Origin: Negativibacillus sp.
GTDB lineage: Bacteria > Bacillota > Clostridia > Oscillospirales > Ruminococcaceae
Length of the DNA stretch: 7,979 bases
Reading direction: 5' to 3'
Assembly (NCBI GenBank): GCA_020024325.1
Contig: JAHHTY010000077.1
Location: 1-7,979, forward strand
The position numbers and the translations under genes are program-made. The notes beneath the pieces are model-generated. The model made no database searches, was not told where the DNA came from, and saw nothing but the letters and a program-made list of their open reading frames with translations. Numbering within the stretch: the first letter of the stretch is position 1; every line of letters starts with the position of its first letter. Below are positions 1 to 6,826 of the stretch, piece by piece.

Positions 1-433
1 GACGGGAAAAGGCTATCAAAATTGCTGTAATGACCGCTACAATTGACCACTTTCCGAACACTTTTCGATAGTTCCAAAAGACACCTGCACAGGCAAAAGA
101 AGCCATTGTATGACCGGACGGAAAAGAATAGTCACGCAGTGGCTTTATAAGCAATTTTATATCTTCTACTAGGTCATATGGTCGGATGCGGGCAAACAGA
201 GGCTTTAAGAAAAGATTTCCCACCAAAAGGCAGATCAGAAGTCCCCCTGCCAGTGCAAATCCCTGTTTTCGATATTTCTTTTTACAGATTAGCACCAGTG
301 CCAGCAGTACAAAAAAAACTCCGCCATCTCCCAGCATGGTAATCATCGGCATCACAAAATCTAACAATTCACCTTTTAAATTTTCCTGTATCCAATCTAA
401 AACTATAAAATCTGTTTTTTCAATCCAATTCAT
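1..433 (-). CDS. PAP2-family membrane phosphatase, 5' part (gene runs off the left edge)
   Basis: Reading the minus strand from the ATG at 433 gives 144 residues with no stop before the window edge. Two of the three phosphatase motifs of the PAP2 (phosphatidic acid phosphatase type 2) superfamily are visible: K77-x6-R84-P85 (KPLFARIRP) and P105-S-G-H108 (FPSGHT). The last two residues seen, S143-R144, are where the third motif (SRxxxxxHxxxD) should begin. Hydrophobic stretches at about 36-50, 58-76, 110-120 and 130-142 fit a multi-pass membrane protein. Family members remove phosphate from lipid phosphates such as phosphatidic acid or undecaprenyl pyrophosphate; the substrate cannot be told here. 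A ribosome site AGGAAAGGA lies about 8 bases before the ATG. It is divergent from the helicase gene. The family call is firm; the 3' end is not visible. Confidence 0.9.
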   Translation of the reverse strand, partial: MNWIEKTDFIVLDWIQENLKGELLDFVMPMITMLGDGGVFFVLLALVLICKKKYRKQGFALAGGLLICLLVGNLFLKPLFARIRPYDLVEDIKLLIKPLRDYSFPSGHTMASFACAGVFWNYRKVFGKWSIVAVITAILIAFSR

Positions 434-473
434 CTTTCTTGTCCTTTCCTGATTTTCATTTTGCTGCAATCTA

Positions 474-482
474 TGCTATGAT
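474..482 (+). promoter_or_regulatory. Predicted extended -10 promoter for the helicase gene
   Basis: TGCTATGAT is an extended -10 (TG-n-TATGAT). The -35 is poor: TTCATT at 455-460, 16 bases upstream. Transcription would start near 489, leaving a leader of about 29 bases to the ATG at 518. A GGGGG ribosome site at 506-510 sits 7 bases before that ATG. The region is shared with the divergent phosphatase gene, for which no clear promoter was found. Confidence 0.45.
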
Positions 483-517
483 AAGAGATATGATTTTACT
501 ATCATGGGGGTATTGTT

Positions 518-2986
518 ATGGAAGAATATATCGAGGTTTCCCTTTCGGTTCGGGAACTGGTTGAATTTATTCTTGCCGGAGGAAGCATTGATAATCGCGT
601 TGGCAGCTCCGATTTATATCAGCGAGCAAACGAGGGTTCCCGTCTGCACCGAAAGCTCCAGAAAAAATCGCGTGAAAAATACGGCGACTCTTATCAGGCA
701 GAGGTTTCCCTCTCCAACGACCACATTGAGGAGGGTATTTTCTATCACGTTTTTGGACGTGCTGATGCAATCTTACAATTAAATGAGCAAACCATTGTTG
801 AAGAAATCAAAACTGTCGAACTTCCTCTTTCCTCCCTCAGCTGTAAAGAAGGCGAATCCGGTTATCGTCCTTTGCATTGGGCACAGGCAAAATGCTATGC
901 TTATATGCTGTGTCAGCAACAACATTTAGAATATATCTCTGTTCGGCTGATTTATTGCCAAACCGAAACGGAGGAAACCATCTGCTTTACTAAAGATTTT
1001 ACTATCAAAGAGCTGGAAGAATTTTATCTTGATTTGCTTTTCCGTTATCGTCGCTGGGCTAAAAGAAGCAACGATTGGAAAATCATTCGTAACCAAAGTG
1101 CAAAATCTCTTTCCTTCCCCTTTAAGAATTACCGAGAAGGTCAACGGCAGATGGCAGCTGTTATCTATCGTTCGGCTGTCAATGGCTCCCGTGTTTTGTG
1201 TCAGGCTCCCACCGGAATCGGAAAAACAATCTCTTCCCTTTTTCCATCAGTCAAAGCGATGGGCGAAGGGCTGATTTCCCATATCTTCTATCTGACTGCC
1301 AAAACTTCCACCCGTGCTGTGGCAGAAGAAGGATTTCATCTAATGCACAAACAAGGGATGTGTTTAAAACGCATTACCTTAACTGCCAAGGAAAAAATCT
1401 GTTTTTTAGAGGAGCCTTTATGTAATCCCGATGATTGCCCCTATGCAAAAGACTATTATGACCGAGTGCAAGATGTTATCTTCCGGATGCTTTGTGAGGA
1501 GGATTCTTTTTCCCGTGATGTCATTGAACGATGGGCTAAAGAAAAACAACTATGTCCTTTTGAGCTTGGCTTGGATTTATCTGTTTGGTGCGATGCCGTC
1601 ATCTGTGACTACAACTATCTGTTTGACCCTGTTGTTTATTTAAAACGCTTCTTTGATAAAAAAGGAGAATATTGCTTTTTAATTGATGAAGCACACAACC
1701 TTGTGGACAGAGCCAGAGGAATGTATTCGGCACAGCTGCAAAAATCGGATATCCTTTCATGCAAAAAGCTAATCGCTTCACACTCAAAACGTTTGGAGAA
1801 AACACTTACTGCCCTCAACCGTGAATTTCTGACTTTGAAAAAGGAAATTTTTTCGCACGACGAACAAAAGGAATACTATCTTACTCTAAATGAAATTCCC
1901 AAAAAATTTTTAAAATCTATCCAGCACTTCTTCACTGTTTGCACAGAGTTTTTGGAGGAACATCGGCAAAACAAACCGATTACTACTCTTTTAGAGCCCG
2001 TGGAGCCGCTGCCCTCGGAATTACTTCGGCTTTATTTTGACGCTCGCTTTTTCCTCAGAATTGCCGAGCTGTTTGATGACCGTTTTACTTTTTTTGCAGC
2101 AGTATCCGGCACCGAGGTAACGGTTAAATTATTATGTCTGGACCCTGCTGAAATGGTGGACAATCGCCTAAAATTGGGCAGGTGTGCAGCTTTGTTTTCC
2201 GCTACCCTTTCTCCACCCTCATATTATAAAACGGTATTGGGTTGTGCCGATTCTTCAGAAACGACAAACTCATATGCCCTTGCTTCCCCGTTTCCGCCCC
2301 AAAATCTATGTTTGTTGGTTTGCCCACAAATCAACACCCGTTGGGCAAAGCGAGAAGAAAGTCTAAAACCGATTGCAGAGTTGTTATATCAAATGATACA
2401 GGCAAAGAACGGAAACTATCTTGCATACTTTCCGTCCTATCAATATCTGCAAAAGGAAGCGCAAGTTTTTTCTAAACTTTTTCCTGACGTTCCCCTTTTG
2501 CTGCAATCTCCCCAGATGGATGACGAACAGCGAGCAGCATTTTTGCAGGAGTTTGATTCTCCTCATGCCAAAAACTCTTTGCTTGGTTTTGCGGTTTTGG
2601 GCGGCATCTATTCGGAAGGAGTGGATTTTAAAGGAGAAAAATTATTGGGCACAGCCATCATCGGAACCGGATTGCCCCGTGTCGGCGCTCAACAGGAAAT
2701 TTTGCGGGAATATTATCAGGAAAAATATCAAACCGGATACGACTATGCTTACCGCTACCCCGGTATGAACAAAGTTCTCCAAGCAGCTGGTCGAGTGATA
2801 CGAAGCATGGATGACCGAGGTGTTGTTTTATTGATGGACGACCGCTTTTCCACCCTTTCTTATCGACGTTTATTCCCCACGCACTGGAATCACGCTGTCC
2901 CGATTTACAGTGTGAGCGAAATGAAAGACAAACTTTCTTCATTTTGGAATCCTTTGGATGAAATATCCAATTCTACTGATTTTTAA
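518..2986 (+). CDS. Fused PD-(D/E)XK nuclease-like domain and XPD/DinG-family iron-sulfur DNA helicase
   Basis: An 822-residue superfamily 2 helicase of the XPD/Rad3/DinG type. The N-terminal part (about 1-190) resembles Cas4/RecB-like PD-(D/E)XK nucleases: D83 in GRAD, E96-I-K98 in EEIKT, and Q123-xxx-Y127. The helicase part has Walker A APTGIGKT (230-237), DEAH box 390-393, and motif VI QAAGRVIR (755-762). Between Walker A and DEAH are four cysteines, C295, C302, C307 and C346, spaced like the 4Fe-4S ligands of XPD. Known members unwind DNA 5' to 3' using ATP; a nuclease activity here is inferred from the motifs. Such fusions occur widely in Firmicutes, usually as repair-type helicases, and there is no CRISPR locus nearby. 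The N-terminal part lacks an obvious Cas4-type Fe-S cysteine cluster. The ATG at 518 has a GGGGG ribosome site. The 3' end overlaps larC by 14 bases, tail to tail. Confidence 0.93.
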   Translation: MEEYIEVSLSVRELVEFILAGGSIDNRVGSSDLYQRANEGSRLHRKLQKKSREKYGDSYQAEVSLSNDHIEEGIFYHVFGRADAILQLNEQTIVEEIKTVELPLSSLSCKEGESGYRPLHWAQAKCYAYMLCQQQHLEYISVRLIYCQTETEETICFTKDFTIKELEEFYLDLLFRYRRWAKRSNDWKIIRNQSAKSLSFPFKNYREGQRQMAAVIYRSAVNGSRVLCQAPTGIGKTISSLFPSVKAMGEGLISHIFYLTAKTSTRAVAEEGFHLMHKQGMCLKRITLTAKEKICFLEEPLCNPDDCPYAKDYYDRVQDVIFRMLCEEDSFSRDVIERWAKEKQLCPFELGLDLSVWCDAVICDYNYLFDPVVYLKRFFDKKGEYCFLIDEAHNLVDRARGMYSAQLQKSDILSCKKLIASHSKRLEKTLTALNREFLTLKKEIFSHDEQKEYYLTLNEIPKKFLKSIQHFFTVCTEFLEEHRQNKPITTLLEPVEPLPSELLRLYFDARFFLRIAELFDDRFTFFAAVSGTEVTVKLLCLDPAEMVDNRLKLGRCAALFSATLSPPSYYKTVLGCADSSETTNSYALASPFPPQNLCLLVCPQINTRWAKREESLKPIAELLYQMIQAKNGNYLAYFPSYQYLQKEAQVFSKLFPDVPLLLQSPQMDDEQRAAFLQEFDSPHAKNSLLGFAVLGGIYSEGVDFKGEKLLGTAIIGTGLPRVGAQQEILREYYQEKYQTGYDYAYRYPGMNKVLQAAGRVIRSMDDRGVVLLMDDRFSTLSYRRLFPTHWNHAVPIYSVSEMKDKLSSFWNPLDEISNSTDF

Positions 2987-3782
2987 GAGGATAACGCAAA
3001 ACATCTCGGACAGAACACCCGAATTTTTGAGCTGTTTTTTTTGCCGATTCATACTCCACCGTTGTCTTTTCAATTTCGCCATAACGGCAGTGTTTTACCT
3101 CTATTTCTCCCCACGGAGTAGCTGCGACACCCTTGCTGCGTTGCATAACCGCACGTTCAAAATAATTCCAGCGTACCCCGATGGTAGAAGTGTGTTTAAA
3201 AAGAAGGTTACAAAATTTATCTTCTTCCCCTTTTTGACAAACCACGCTGACCATCACCGCCGGTCGGTTTTTCTTCATCTGAATCGGTGTAAAGAAAACA
3301 TCTTTTGCACCGTTTTCCATCAACGTTTCCATTGTCCAACCCAATTCTTCCCCGGTAGAATCATCGACATTGCAGCACAAAACAGCAACGGCATCGTGCG
3401 GCTCCTGTATCTCCCCCAAAACAGCGAGGGCAGAATATTTTTCCCCAAAATCCTCTGATACTTTTAAAACCTGCATCACCGGCGAAGGTCCAAACTCTAC
3501 TGAAATCCCACCTAACTCGATTGGTTCTAATTTGTACAACAACCTAACATCGCTTTCTTCATCCGATGTAACCTGAACCAAAACCTTCTTTTGTGATGCC
3601 AGGGACAAATTTTGAGCTTTAGAAAAATGCAGCGGCTCGATAATCAGTTTTTCCACTGAAAGTTGTTTTAACGCTTCTTTCAATTCAATCTCCTGCCCTC
3701 CCAGCAGTTTACAAACCGCTCTTTGGGCTTCTTGATACCCCAATTCTTTTTTATCAATCGTCGATAAATAGCACACTTTCAT
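2973..3782 (-). CDS. larC: Short LarC-like protein (nickel-pincer cofactor biosynthesis family, DUF111)
   Basis: 269 residues when started at the ATG at 3782, chosen because GGGGGGA lies 5 bases before it; an upstream in-frame ATG at 3824 would start inside a terminator-like hairpin and has no ribosome site. The C-terminal half matches the LarC family: NVDDSTGEELG (138-148), VFFTPIQMKKNRP (162-174) and HTSTIGVR (197-204). LarC inserts nickel into the pincer nucleotide cofactor of lactate racemase in a CTP-dependent reaction. Full LarC proteins are usually about 400 residues and begin with a DxxxGAAGDM-type segment, which is absent here; the first 130 residues are weakly familiar at best. No larA, larB or larE is visible. 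It could be a diverged LarC, a LarC2-like partner of a separate N-terminal protein, or a relic, although the frame is intact. Family confident, function unsure. Confidence 0.8.
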   Translation of the reverse strand: MKVCYLSTIDKKELGYQEAQRAVCKLLGGQEIELKEALKQLSVEKLIIEPLHFSKAQNLSLASQKKVLVQVTSDEESDVRLLYKLEPIELGGISVEFGPSPVMQVLKVSEDFGEKYSALAVLGEIQEPHDAVAVLCCNVDDSTGEELGWTMETLMENGAKDVFFTPIQMKKNRPAVMVSVVCQKGEEDKFCNLLFKHTSTIGVRWNYFERAVMQRSKGVAATPWGEIEVKHCRYGEIEKTTVEYESAKKTAQKFGCSVRDVLRYPLKNQ

Positions 3783-3787
3783 CTCTG

Positions 3788-3796
3788 TCCCCCCTT
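3788..3796 (-). promoter_or_regulatory. Strong ribosome binding site that fixes the larC start
   Basis: On the minus strand AAGGGGGGA precedes the ATG at 3782 by 5 bases. It lies directly after the T-rich end of the asnS/larC intergenic hairpin, so the larC message has almost no room for a promoter of its own between hairpin and start. Confidence 0.7.
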
Positions 3797-3804
3797 TTTT
3801 ATAC

Positions 3805-3845
3805 AAAACAAGCCACCAATCCAAAACGGATAAGTGGCTTGTTTT
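3805..3845. terminator. Hairpin between asnS and larC, terminator-like in both directions
   Basis: AAAACAAGCCAC (3805-3816) pairs perfectly with GTGGCTTGTTTT (3834-3845). Inside it ATCC (3819-3822) pairs with GGAT (3828-3831) around an AAAAC loop. On the minus strand it follows the asnS stop by 12 bases and has a short T tract (TTTTGTAT). On the plus strand the T tract (TTTTTATTTTTC) is better. It therefore probably ends asnS transcripts and could also stop plus-strand readthrough from the helicase gene. Confidence 0.75.
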
Positions 3846-3857
3846 TATTTTTCTTAA

Positions 3858-5252
3858 TTAAAATTCTGCGGAACCGGTTGTTCTTGGGAAAGGAATAACA
3901 TCACGGATGTTACCAACAGCGGTGATGTACATAATCAATCTTTCAAATCCCAGACCGTATCCTGCGTGCTTTGTACCACCATATTTACGCAAATCAAGGT
4001 ACCATGAATAGTCTTCTTCATTAAGTCCCAGCTCACGGATACGCTCAAGCAGAACATCGTAACGCTCCTCACGCTGGCTTCCGCCAATAATTTCGCCAAT
4101 ACCCGGAACAAGCAGGTCTGCTGCTGCAACGGTCTTGTTATCATCATTCAGGCGCATATAGAATGCTTTAATTTCTTTTGGATAATCGGTAACAAACACC
4201 GGTTTTTTGAACAGCTTCTCGGTGAGATATCTTTCATGCTCGGTCTGTAAGTCACAGCCCCAATATACCGGATATTCAAACTCATCTTTGTGTTCTTCGA
4301 GCAGTTTTACAGCCTCGGTGTATGGCAGACGAACAAAGTCGGAATTTACAATATGCTGCAAACGTTCGAGCAAGCCTTTATCATAGAATTGGTTAAAAAA
4401 TGCCATTTCCTGTGGGCAGTTTTCCATTACATAAGCAAGAACATATTTCATCATGTCCTCTGCAAGGTTCATCATATCGGTCAAATCTGCAAAAGCAATT
4501 TCCGGCTCCATCATCCAGAACTCTGCTGCATGACGGGTGGTGTTGGATTTTTCTGCACGGAAGGTAGGGCCAAAGGTATAGATATTGGAGAATGCCATTG
4601 CCATGCACTCGCCTTCAAGCTGACCGGAAACAGTCAGGCTGGTTGGCTTACCGAAAAAGTCCTGTGTATAGTCGATTTTTCCGTCTTCTGTGCGTGGTGG
4701 GTTGTCCATATCTAATGTTGTTACATGGAACATCTCGCCTGCACCCTCACAGTCGCTGCCGGTGATCAGCGGAGTGTGGACATAAACAAATCCACGTTCA
4801 TTAAAGAATTTATGAATTGCAAATGCAGCCACCGAACGAACGCGGAACACTGCACTGAAGGTGTTTGTTCTTGGTCTTAAATGTGCGATTGTACGCAAAA
4901 ACTCTACCGAGTGACGTTTTTTCTGAAGAGGATAATCCGGTGTGGACAGACCCTCGATTTCGATTGCATCTGCATGAATTTCGTAAGGCTGTTTTGCTTC
5001 CGGTGTCAAAATCAGTTGACCTTTTACAACAATGGAAGCACCAACGTTGAGCTTACTGATTTCATTAAAATTTTCCACCTTGCTATTCTCAAATACTACC
5101 TGCAAATTCTGGAAGGAAGTACCGTCATTTAATTCGATAAAGCCCAGGTTTTTGGATGTTCGGATGGTTCTAACCCATCCAGCCACAGTCAGCTGTTTGT
5201 TTGCATAATCTTCGGAACTGACTGCTAATGTTCTCAGTTCTACTCTTTGCAT
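3858..5252 (-). CDS. asnS: Asparaginyl-tRNA synthetase
   Basis: A 464-residue class IIb aminoacyl-tRNA synthetase that charges tRNA-Asn with asparagine in the cytoplasm, using ATP. Length is normal for AsnRS (about 463). The N-terminal OB-fold anticodon-binding domain covers about 18-105 (LTVAGWVRTIRTSKNLGFIEL). The catalytic domain shows motif 1 around 147-161 (ending in HTP), motif 2 with FRAEKSNTTRHAAEF (231-245) and MEPE (248-251), and motif 3 GYGLGFERL (431-439). GEIIGGSQREERYD (386-399) also fits the family. AsnRS is preferred over AspRS because of overall length and the C-terminal IRDVIPFPRTTGSAEF ending typical of bacterial AsnS. The ATG at 5252 has GGAGGT 8 bases upstream. It has its own promoter and a hairpin after the stop, so it looks monocistronic or only partly coupled to larC. 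Confidence 0.97.
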   Translation of the reverse strand: MQRVELRTLAVSSEDYANKQLTVAGWVRTIRTSKNLGFIELNDGTSFQNLQVVFENSKVENFNEISKLNVGASIVVKGQLILTPEAKQPYEIHADAIEIEGLSTPDYPLQKKRHSVEFLRTIAHLRPRTNTFSAVFRVRSVAAFAIHKFFNERGFVYVHTPLITGSDCEGAGEMFHVTTLDMDNPPRTEDGKIDYTQDFFGKPTSLTVSGQLEGECMAMAFSNIYTFGPTFRAEKSNTTRHAAEFWMMEPEIAFADLTDMMNLAEDMMKYVLAYVMENCPQEMAFFNQFYDKGLLERLQHIVNSDFVRLPYTEAVKLLEEHKDEFEYPVYWGCDLQTEHERYLTEKLFKKPVFVTDYPKEIKAFYMRLNDDNKTVAAADLLVPGIGEIIGGSQREERYDVLLERIRELGLNEEDYSWYLDLRKYGGTKHAGYGLGFERLIMYITAVGNIRDVIPFPRTTGSAEF

Positions 5253-5278
5253 CGTTTTTTACCTCCATTTGTATATTG

Positions 5279-5307
5279 ATATCTTCATTTATAAATATGA
5301 AAGATAT
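5279..5307 (-). promoter_or_regulatory. Leader hairpin upstream of the asnS ribosome site
   Basis: ATATCTTCAT (5279-5288) pairs with ATGAAAGATAT (5297-5307) with one bulged base, giving a 10-bp AT-rich stem around an 8-base loop. It lies in the predicted asnS leader of roughly 85 bases. That leader is too short for a T-box riboswitch, the common regulator of tRNA synthetase genes in Firmicutes. Whether the hairpin has a function is unknown. Confidence 0.35.
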
Positions 5308-5344
5308 GAACGGATATTAAGGAACGCTGTCCATAATATAGCTT

Positions 5345-5373
5345 ATTATAATACGTTTTGACACAATAATCAA
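5345..5373 (-). promoter_or_regulatory. Sigma-A-type promoter of asnS
   Basis: On the minus strand TTGATT (-35, 5368-5373), a 17-base spacer and a perfect TATAAT (-10, 5345-5350). The start would fall near 5338, giving a leader of about 85 bases. Confidence 0.75.
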
Positions 5374-5413
5374 TGCACTTATCATATGCTTTTCATAAAA
5401 ATTTTGACAAAGA

Positions 5414-5442
5414 TTGTGTTTCCCACGAAAGTATGATAAAAT
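5414..5442 (+). promoter_or_regulatory. Predicted promoter of the 5479 gene, divergent from asnS
   Basis: Extended -10 TGATAAAAT (5434-5442) with TTGTGT (5414-5419) 17 bases upstream of the TAAAAT hexamer. A perfect TTGACA at 5404-5409 is also present but is 27 bases from this -10 and 22 from TATGAT, too far for either. A start near 5449 would give a leader of about 30 bases. Confidence 0.55.
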
Positions 5443-5478
5443 GTCAGTGTATCTTATTAAAGAAAGGAAGTCATTTTT

Positions 5479-5904
5479 TTGAAATGTAATATAAAAAAAG
5501 ACGTTACCTCTAATGCACTTTACCAGTCTGATTTAGACTGCATCGAGGAAGGTCTTAATCTGCTTGAAGAGGACATCAACGGCTTTTTGGAGCGTAAAAA
5601 CTTTAAAGAAGTCAGCGAAGAAAACGCAATGCAGAACCTTGCCCACATCAGCGCTGTCAGAAAACAGCTGGAACAAAATCATCAATCTTTAAGTTTAAAT
5701 GAGCTGAAAGTTGTTTACATCGGTTTAAATTTTCTCCGCGATGACCTGGATGCTCCTTCAGAACAACGCAGCGAAAAGAACCGTGACCTCACCGACCGCC
5801 AAATTATGGATAAAAAACAGGATGTTCGTGCTGCCCGTCAGAAAATCACCGCTGTATTCACCCGTATGGGCGTAGATATTCAGGCAACTTTGCGTGGTTT
5901 CTAA
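5479..5904 (+). CDS. Small charged helical protein of unknown function, TTG start
   Basis: 141 residues; not recognised. The start codon is TTG (5479), supported by AAAGGAAG (5463-5470) 8 bases upstream; the nearby ATG at 5484 is in another frame and is followed at once by TAA. The protein is rich in E, K, R, Q and N, has no hydrophobic membrane stretch or signal peptide, and looks mostly alpha-helical, with possible coiled-coil character at about 16-75. The C-terminal part (about 95-135) is a basic, charged segment rich in D, R, K and Q. There are two cysteines (C3, C21) and no metal-binding pattern. It has its own promoter and is followed by a second small gene that also has its own promoter, so the two are neighbours rather than a clear operon. 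It is probably a cytoplasmic protein; no function is assigned. Confidence 0.75.
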   Translation: MKCNIKKDVTSNALYQSDLDCIEEGLNLLEEDINGFLERKNFKEVSEENAMQNLAHISAVRKQLEQNHQSLSLNELKVVYIGLNFLRDDLDAPSEQRSEKNRDLTDRQIMDKKQDVRAARQKITAVFTRMGVDIQATLRGF

Positions 5905-5932
5905 GATTTTTCTTGTTCCCTCTTTTTAGGGA

Positions 5933-5961
5933 TTGTACATTTTTCCAAAAAAGAGTATAAT
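5933..5961 (+). promoter_or_regulatory. Sigma-A-type promoter of the 6032 gene
   Basis: TTGTAC (-35, 5933-5938), a 17-base spacer and a perfect TATAAT (-10, 5956-5961). The start would be near 5968, with a leader of about 64 bases. The -35 abuts a small hairpin (TCCCT 5917-5921 with AGGGA 5928-5932) that might weakly end the upstream transcript. Confidence 0.75.
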
Positions 5962-6031
5962 GAACTGGAAGTTAAATTTTGTATTAGGGTGATAGAATTT
6001 TCTGTCTGCTCTAATAAAGGATTGAATTGAC

Positions 6032-6322
6032 ATGAAAGCAACTGATATTGTAAACAAGGTTGAACTCGAAGTTACTTATGATAGCCTGATTGAATTGATG
6101 AGAGCCGGTCGTCAGGTAGATTTCGTTCTTCCTGCACCGGAAACCGATGGTGACGGTTACCTGACATGGGATACCGAGTACTGGACCACTGTTGATAACA
6201 GACGTTTCATCCGTACCTATTCCCTGAACGGTCGTGTTCTGCGTGACTCCACAACCCACAACATCTACGACCTTGAAAACGATTTTCATCCGGATAAAGC
6301 CGCTCAAATCCGCATCAGCTAA
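6032..6322 (+). CDS. Small soluble protein of unknown function
   Basis: 96 residues from the ATG at 6032, with AAAGGA (6016-6021) 10 bases upstream; not recognised. The N-terminal third (MKATDIVNKVELEVTYDSL) is mixed and polar. The middle is rich in aromatic and acidic residues (DGDGYLTWDTEYWTTVDNRRF, about 39-59) and suggests beta strands. The C-terminus is polar and charged. There is no signal peptide, membrane segment, cysteine or known catalytic motif. It is transcribed from its own strong-looking promoter and ends at a strong intrinsic terminator, so it is a complete single-gene unit. Well-formed expression signals make it a real gene; the role is unknown. Confidence 0.78.
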   Translation: MKATDIVNKVELEVTYDSLIELMRAGRQVDFVLPAPETDGDGYLTWDTEYWTTVDNRRFIRTYSLNGRVLRDSTTHNIYDLENDFHPDKAAQIRIS

Positions 6323-6333
6323 AACAATTCATT

Positions 6334-6366
6334 ACAGGACAGCCTAAAGTGCTGTCCTGTTTTTTT
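6334..6366 (+). terminator. Intrinsic terminator after the 6032 gene
   Basis: ACAGGACAGC (6334-6343) pairs perfectly with GCTGTCCTGT (6351-6360) around a 7-base loop, followed by a run of seven T from 6360. It lies 12 bases after the stop codon. Confidence 0.93.
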
Positions 6367-6644
6367 ATATAATATTTCCGATTTCCGCTAAAACTGCTTC
6401 CCATCAAACTGTATGCTCATTTTTTATCTTATTAGACAACTTTTTATTTTCTTTTTAAAATTGCAATGGTTTATTTACAAAACCGTTCACTATTATTTAT
6501 ATCTGGGATATACTCCATACATATTTTCCCATTATACTATAAGCATATCAAGACAAAAGGAATCAAACAAGAAATAGGGAATAAATTAACCTTGCTGTAA
6601 GGTTTTACATCATTTTCTTCATCGGTTCCTTTTTATAAAAATAA

Positions 6645-6725
6645 CTGTTAGCCCATTGTGTGGACGGAATACCGACATGGTGGGCGAGGCAGACCAACAA
6701 CAAGTTCCGTTTTACGGATTGACAG
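6645..6725 (+). other. GC-richer block with nested base pairing, possible structured RNA or degenerate remnant
   Basis: This stretch stands out from AT-rich flanks. Nested pairs are visible: CTGTTAG (6645-6651) with TTGACAG (6719-6725, two G-U pairs), ACGGAA (6664-6669) with TTCCGT (6705-6710), and TGGT (6678-6681) with ACCA (6693-6696). A competing hairpin is possible, TCCGT (6706-6710) with ACGGA (6714-6718). A short frame through the block ends at 6730 but has no ribosome site. The strand is not certain. Confidence 0.35.
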
Positions 6726-6747
6726 CATAAATTTTATTATTTATTTT
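6719..6747 (+). promoter_or_regulatory. Predicted promoter of the candidate small RNA
   Basis: A perfect TTGACA (6719-6724), a 17-base spacer and TATTTT (6742-6747, 4 of 6 to TATAAT). The start would be near 6754. The -35 overlaps the right arm of the outer stem of the structured block. Confidence 0.4.
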
Positions 6748-6793
6748 GATATCTTCTTTTTCTTCATATTCTTCATAAATACTTTTCTCTCTT

Positions 6794-6816
6794 AAAAAAG
6801 CCCACTCTAAAAGGGC
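6794..6816 (-). terminator. Weak hairpin with T run, minus-strand terminator candidate
   Basis: On the minus strand GCCC (6813-6816), a 9-base loop, GGGC (6800-6803) and then TTTTTT. The stem is only 4 bp, so it is weak. It would end a minus-strand transcript that includes the long stem-loop, for which no gene is visible. Confidence 0.3.
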
Positions 6817-6826
6817 AATCTTTTGT

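Noticed and set aside
478..505. ATGATA/TATCAT inverted repeat as an operator between the phosphatase and helicase genes
   Set aside because: Six-base AT-rich arms of this kind are expected often by chance, and nothing else supports a regulator.
518..1090. Cas4-like nuclease residues suggesting a CRISPR-associated gene
   Set aside because: There is no repeat-spacer array and no other cas gene in the window, and this nuclease-helicase fusion is found outside CRISPR loci in Firmicutes.
3783..3824. Upstream ATG at 3824 as the larC start
   Set aside because: It would place the first 14 residues in the terminator hairpin and has no ribosome site, while the ATG at 3782 has GGGGGGA at good spacing.
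5404..5437. Perfect TTGACA at 5404-5409 as the -35 of the 5479 gene
   Set aside because: The nearest -10 candidates are 22 and 27 bases away, too far for sigma-A; TTGTGT with the extended -10 has the correct 17-base spacing.
5917..5932. Terminator after the 5479 gene
   Set aside because: The stem is only 5 bp (TCCCT with AGGGA) with a poor T tract, and it abuts the next gene's -35, so it was not listed as a feature.
6587..6730. Short open frame ending at 6730 with an internal ATG at 6677
   Set aside because: It has no ribosome site and no recognisable product; treated as part of the structured or degenerate block.
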